DNA of 64,000 bases from an uncultured Helicobacter sp. (GTDB taxonomy: Bacteria > Campylobacterota > Campylobacteria > Campylobacterales > Helicobacteraceae): positions 1 to 64,000 of the forward strand of contig NZ_CALBGN010000020.1 in the NCBI RefSeq assembly GCF_937893305.1. Reading direction: 5' to 3'. A program made the translations under genes and the position numbers. The first letter of the stretch is position 1, and every line of letters starts with the position of its first letter. This document shows positions 61,364-64,000 of the stretch, piece by piece. The notes under the pieces are model-generated. The model was not told the origin of the DNA. It saw only the letters and a list, made by a program, of their open reading frames with translations, and did not search any database.

Positions 61364-62100
61364 TGGCACAAAAGATTCTAACTTATAAAGGTGCAGAATT
61401 TAGCCTTTCTTATATGATTTACAATCCACAAAATCGTGAGAAGTCCCTTGTAATTCTGCACGGATGGGGAGCAAACAAAAGCCTTATGCAACAAGCTTTC
61501 AAGGATACCTTTAAAGACTATGCTCACTATTACATTGACTTACCCGGCTTTGGAAACTCAAAAACTCCCCCTTTTGCACTAAATACGCACGATTATGCAA
61601 AAATTCTGCACTTAATGTTGGAATCTTTGTATTTGGATTCCACAAAAACCACAATTATGGGGCATAGTTTTGGAGGTAAGGTTGCAACACTTTTAAACCC
61701 TAAAACACTTATTCTTCTTAGCAGCGCTGGAATCCCTACGCAAAAGAGTTTAAAGGTGCGTATAAAAATCACTATTGCAAAATTTCTTAATAAATTCTTG
61801 CCTGCCCTTAATCGAGCTTTACGGAATCTTCTGCGCTCAAAAGACGTAGAAAATATGAACGAAATTATGTATCAAACTTTTAAAAATGTTGTAGATGAAG
61901 ACTTTTCAAGCGTTTTTCAGGCATTTAAAAATCCTTGTTTTATCTTTTGGGGCAAAGAAGATTTAGCGACACCTTTACATTGCGGAGAGCGTATTCACGC
62001 ATTAGTTTCAGATTCCAACTTTTTTGTGCTTAGTGGAGATCATTTCTTTTTTTTAAAACAAGCTAAAGAGATTGAACACAAGTTTCATAATAGTCTATAA
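61363..62100 (+). CDS. Alpha/beta hydrolase
   Basis: A 245-residue alpha/beta hydrolase fold protein. ILHGWGANKSLMQ near 28 gives the oxyanion loop, GHSFGGKVA near 98 the nucleophile elbow with Ser100, and GKEDLATPL near 200 with SGDHFFFL near 225 the acid and His. It starts at GTG. It lies between ddl and murF as HP0739 does in H. pylori, but its substrate is unknown. Confidence 0.85.
   Translation: MAQKILTYKGAEFSLSYMIYNPQNREKSLVILHGWGANKSLMQQAFKDTFKDYAHYYIDLPGFGNSKTPPFALNTHDYAKILHLMLESLYLDSTKTTIMGHSFGGKVATLLNPKTLILLSSAGIPTQKSLKVRIKITIAKFLNKFLPALNRALRNLLRSKDVENMNEIMYQTFKNVVDEDFSSVFQAFKNPCFIFWGKEDLATPLHCGERIHALVSDSNFFVLSGDHFFFLKQAKEIEHKFHNSL
62009..62022 (+). repeat. One-mismatch copy of the dispersed 14-mer
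   Basis: TCAGATTCCAACTT differs from the 14-mer by one base. It lies in the hydrolase gene and reads SDSNF, a third coding reading of the motif besides KLESK and FRFQL. Confidence 0.4.
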
Positions 62101-62152
62101 TTTAATTGATTTTTTGTTAAAATTCCATAATTTTCTCTTTTAAGGATTCCTA

Positions 62153-63607
62153 TTGCAAGATACTGAAATTTTTATAATGGCAATGCGCTGGATTTTCCTT
62201 GTGGCACTTGGCTACTATGCAATGGTAAATCTTCAATGGTATCACTACAAACTTGGACGCGTTCTTTTTAAACACCACAAACAACGCTGGCACTTATTTT
62301 ATTTTGTTTTGCCAATTTTGTATTTTGTTTTTATTCCTAATAATGTTTATTTCTATGCTGGACTTTGCTTTTACCTTCTAGCACTTGGAATTTGGATTTT
62401 TAATCTTAGCAAAAAGCTAATCTTAACAGGTAGAGTGTTACGCTTTTTTGGATTCTATATCATTTTTATTGTTTTTAATGAACTTTTATTGTTAGGCATT
62501 GATGAATATTCTCCACTGATTCAATGTATTTATCTTTTACCATTATTTATCTCTATTTCTATATCTTCTCTCACAGAAAAGATTCTCTTAGGTCGCTATA
62601 AAAAACTAGCAAAAGACAAACTAGAAAGTCTTTCAAATCTCACTATTATCGCTATTACAGGAAGCTATGGAAAAACAAGCCTTAAAAACTATCTCTCTCA
62701 AATTCTACAAGAAAATTTCAAGGTTTATTCTACTCCGCGTAGCGTAAATACCTTAACAGGAATCATTGCAGATATCAATCAAAATCTCTCCCCTCTTACA
62801 GATATTTACATTGTAGAAGCTGGAGCTAGAGGAAGTGGAGATATTAAAGAAATTGTAGAACTCACTGCTCCACAAATTGTTGTTGTTGGAAAAATCGGTG
62901 AAGCACATCTTGAATACTTTAAGACTCTTGAAAATATTTATCGCACAAAATATGAAATCTTAGAGAGCAAACGCCTAAAAACAGCGTATATTTATAAAGA
63001 TAATATCCAACCCACACACGCAAATGTGATTAACTTTCCACAAGATCCAAGCGATATAGAAGCCACGCTACAAGGAACAAGCTTTTCTTTAAATATCAAA
63101 GGAGAAAAACTAAGCTTTCAAACACGCATTTTAGGTGCTTTTAATGTGATTAATATGAGTGCTGCTATTGCTGTAGGGAGCGATCTTGGAATCAGTAATG
63201 AACGCCTAATTAAACAAGCACAAAAATTTGAACCCATAAATCATCGCTTAAGTAAAATTGTCGTTAATGGTAAAATCATCTTAGATGATAGTTATAATGG
63301 CAACCTAGATGGAATGCTAGAAGCCATTCGTCTTGCTTCTTTACATAATGGCAAAAAGATCATTGTAACTCCCGGACTTGTAGAAAGTTCAAAAGAAGCC
63401 AATGTTAAACTTGCAAAAGCAATTGATAAAGTTTTTGATCTTGCTATTATTACAGGAGAGCTTAACGCAAACATCTTGCGCTCTAACATTCATCATACAC
63501 AAAAAATTCTCCTAAAAGATAAGACAAGCATTGAACATATTCTAAAATCCACAACAGATAGTGGCGATTTGATTCTCTTTGCAAATGATGCACCAAGTTA
63601 TATTTAA
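62153..63607 (+). CDS. murF: UDP-MurNAc-tripeptide D-alanyl-D-alanine ligase MurF, with N-terminal membrane domain
   Basis: A 484-residue Mur ligase. The first 150 residues hold about four membrane segments (FYFVLPILYFVFIPNNVYF, FFGFYIIFIVFNELLLLG), then the ATP site TIIAITGSYGKTSLKNYL near 163, YIVEAGARGSGDI near 218, GAFNVINMSAAIAVG near 328 and ILDDSYNGNLDGM near 378. Most MurF enzymes lack the membrane part, but it is seen in this phylum. TTG start at 62153, with AAGGA six bases upstream. It precedes the HIT gene. Confidence 0.87.
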   Translation: MQDTEIFIMAMRWIFLVALGYYAMVNLQWYHYKLGRVLFKHHKQRWHLFYFVLPILYFVFIPNNVYFYAGLCFYLLALGIWIFNLSKKLILTGRVLRFFGFYIIFIVFNELLLLGIDEYSPLIQCIYLLPLFISISISSLTEKILLGRYKKLAKDKLESLSNLTIIAITGSYGKTSLKNYLSQILQENFKVYSTPRSVNTLTGIIADINQNLSPLTDIYIVEAGARGSGDIKEIVELTAPQIVVVGKIGEAHLEYFKTLENIYRTKYEILESKRLKTAYIYKDNIQPTHANVINFPQDPSDIEATLQGTSFSLNIKGEKLSFQTRILGAFNVINMSAAIAVGSDLGISNERLIKQAQKFEPINHRLSKIVVNGKIILDDSYNGNLDGMLEAIRLASLHNGKKIIVTPGLVESSKEANVKLAKAIDKVFDLAIITGELNANILRSNIHHTQKILLKDKTSIEHILKSTTDSGDLILFANDAPSYI

Positions 63608-63615
63608 GGATAAAA

Positions 63616-64000
63616 ATGGATTATCTATATGCGCCTTGGCGCAGTAAATACTTTGGCTCCAAGAGAGAAATTTGTGTATTTTGTGCCATCTCTAAGGGAT
63701 TAAATTTACACACAAACACAAAAGAAGACTTTTCTTTAAGTGATGAAGCAAATCGTATCTTTTATAGAGATTCCAAAATTTTTTGCGTGATGAACAAATT
63801 TCCCTATACTCCCGGACATTTTTTGATTATTCCACACATTCACACACACTCTCCAGAATTTCTTGATTTACAAGTGTGGTTGCATTTGCAAACATTTGCA
63901 CAAAAAGGCGTAGCATTGCTAAAAGAGTTTGGCGCAAGCGGTGTAAATTTAGGAATGAATATTGAAAAAGCCGGTGGTGCTGGAATCCCAGAACATCTAC
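63616..64000 (+). CDS. HIT-family nucleotide-binding protein (partial, cut by window end)
   Basis: The frame from ATG 63616 is open to the window end (128 codons). It shows CVFC at about 19-22, FCVMNKFPYTPGHFLIIP near 54-71 and the beginning of the HIT fold (SGVNLGMNIEKAGGAGI), with the HxHxH active site expected just beyond. HIT proteins hydrolyse or transfer nucleoside phosphates. It is in the same place as H. pylori HP0741. Confidence 0.85.
   Translation, partial: MDYLYAPWRSKYFGSKREICVFCAISKGLNLHTNTKEDFSLSDEANRIFYRDSKIFCVMNKFPYTPGHFLIIPHIHTHSPEFLDLQVWLHLQTFAQKGVALLKEFGASGVNLGMNIEKAGGAGIPEHL

Noticed and set aside
1..64000. tRNA, rRNA, prophage or insertion sequence
   Set aside because: I looked for cloverleaf ends, integrase or transposase text and terminal repeats and saw none.

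Overview
The window is a stretch of chromosome from a low-GC member of the Campylobacterota, most likely an enterohepatic Helicobacter. Gene order supports this: recA-eno-ftsB-like-AMIN-aroK, rpoN-lptB-tsaE-dnaX, flgI-flgJ-like-flgS, pgk-corA, ddl-hydrolase-murF-HIT, and fliN followed by a FliO-like and a TonB-like gene all match the arrangement I know from Helicobacter pylori. flaB next to a Maf-type gene does too. No tRNA, rRNA, IS element, prophage or CRISPR array was seen. Apart from the divergent and convergent junctions, genes are tightly packed.

Region 1 (1-12.7 kb) is a phase-variable flagellin and surface-glycan island. On the minus strand lie a radical SAM/SPASM protein, a GT-B glycosyltransferase and a methyltransferase. 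On the plus strand lie a methyltransferase, the sigma54-driven flagellin flaB, a Maf flagellin glycosyltransferase, two CDP-glycerol-transferase-like proteins, a fused cytidylyltransferase/choline-kinase-like enzyme and an EamA permease. The last two resemble the LicC, LicA and LicB steps of phosphocholine decoration. Four unstable simple repeats sit in the first 9 kb: (CTCTT)11, G11, C11 and G12. At the lengths seen, the radical SAM gene is frameshifted OFF, while the plus-strand methyltransferase and the first transferase are ON.

Region 2 (12.7-34.9 kb) mixes regulation, motility and housekeeping. It holds a small periplasmic protein with a two-component system and a Ppx/GppA enzyme, a methyltransferase-nuclease pair that looks like a type II restriction-modification system, flgI-flgJ-like-flgS, pgk, corA, htpG and flgE. 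A second two-component system, a YdjM-like protein, ybeY, xth, an AsmA-like protein, a YjfB-like motility protein and a HemN-like radical SAM enzyme follow. sigma54 promoters are visible upstream of flaB, flgI and flgE, and rpoN and the sigma54-activating kinase flgS are both in the window.

Region 3 (35-41.4 kb) holds a Ca2+-type P-type ATPase, then an uncharacterised three-gene envelope operon: an OmpA-type lipoprotein, a multi-spanning coiled-coil membrane protein, and a periplasmic protein with a von Willebrand A-like look. Region 4 (41.5-64 kb) is core: uvrD, TonB-like/fliO-like/fliN/CheX-like, recA to aroK, waaF, mqnD, a DUF1104 protein, rpoN-lptB-tsaE-dnaX, a sensor kinase/response regulator pair, cytochrome c553, alr, ddl, a hydrolase, murF and a HIT protein cut by the window end.

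A separate genome-scale signal is the 14-mer TTAGATTCCAACTT. It occurs exactly six times in 64 kb on both strands, in two reading frames and once as part of an inverted pair between convergent genes, with several one-mismatch copies. This pattern resembles a DNA-uptake-type sequence.
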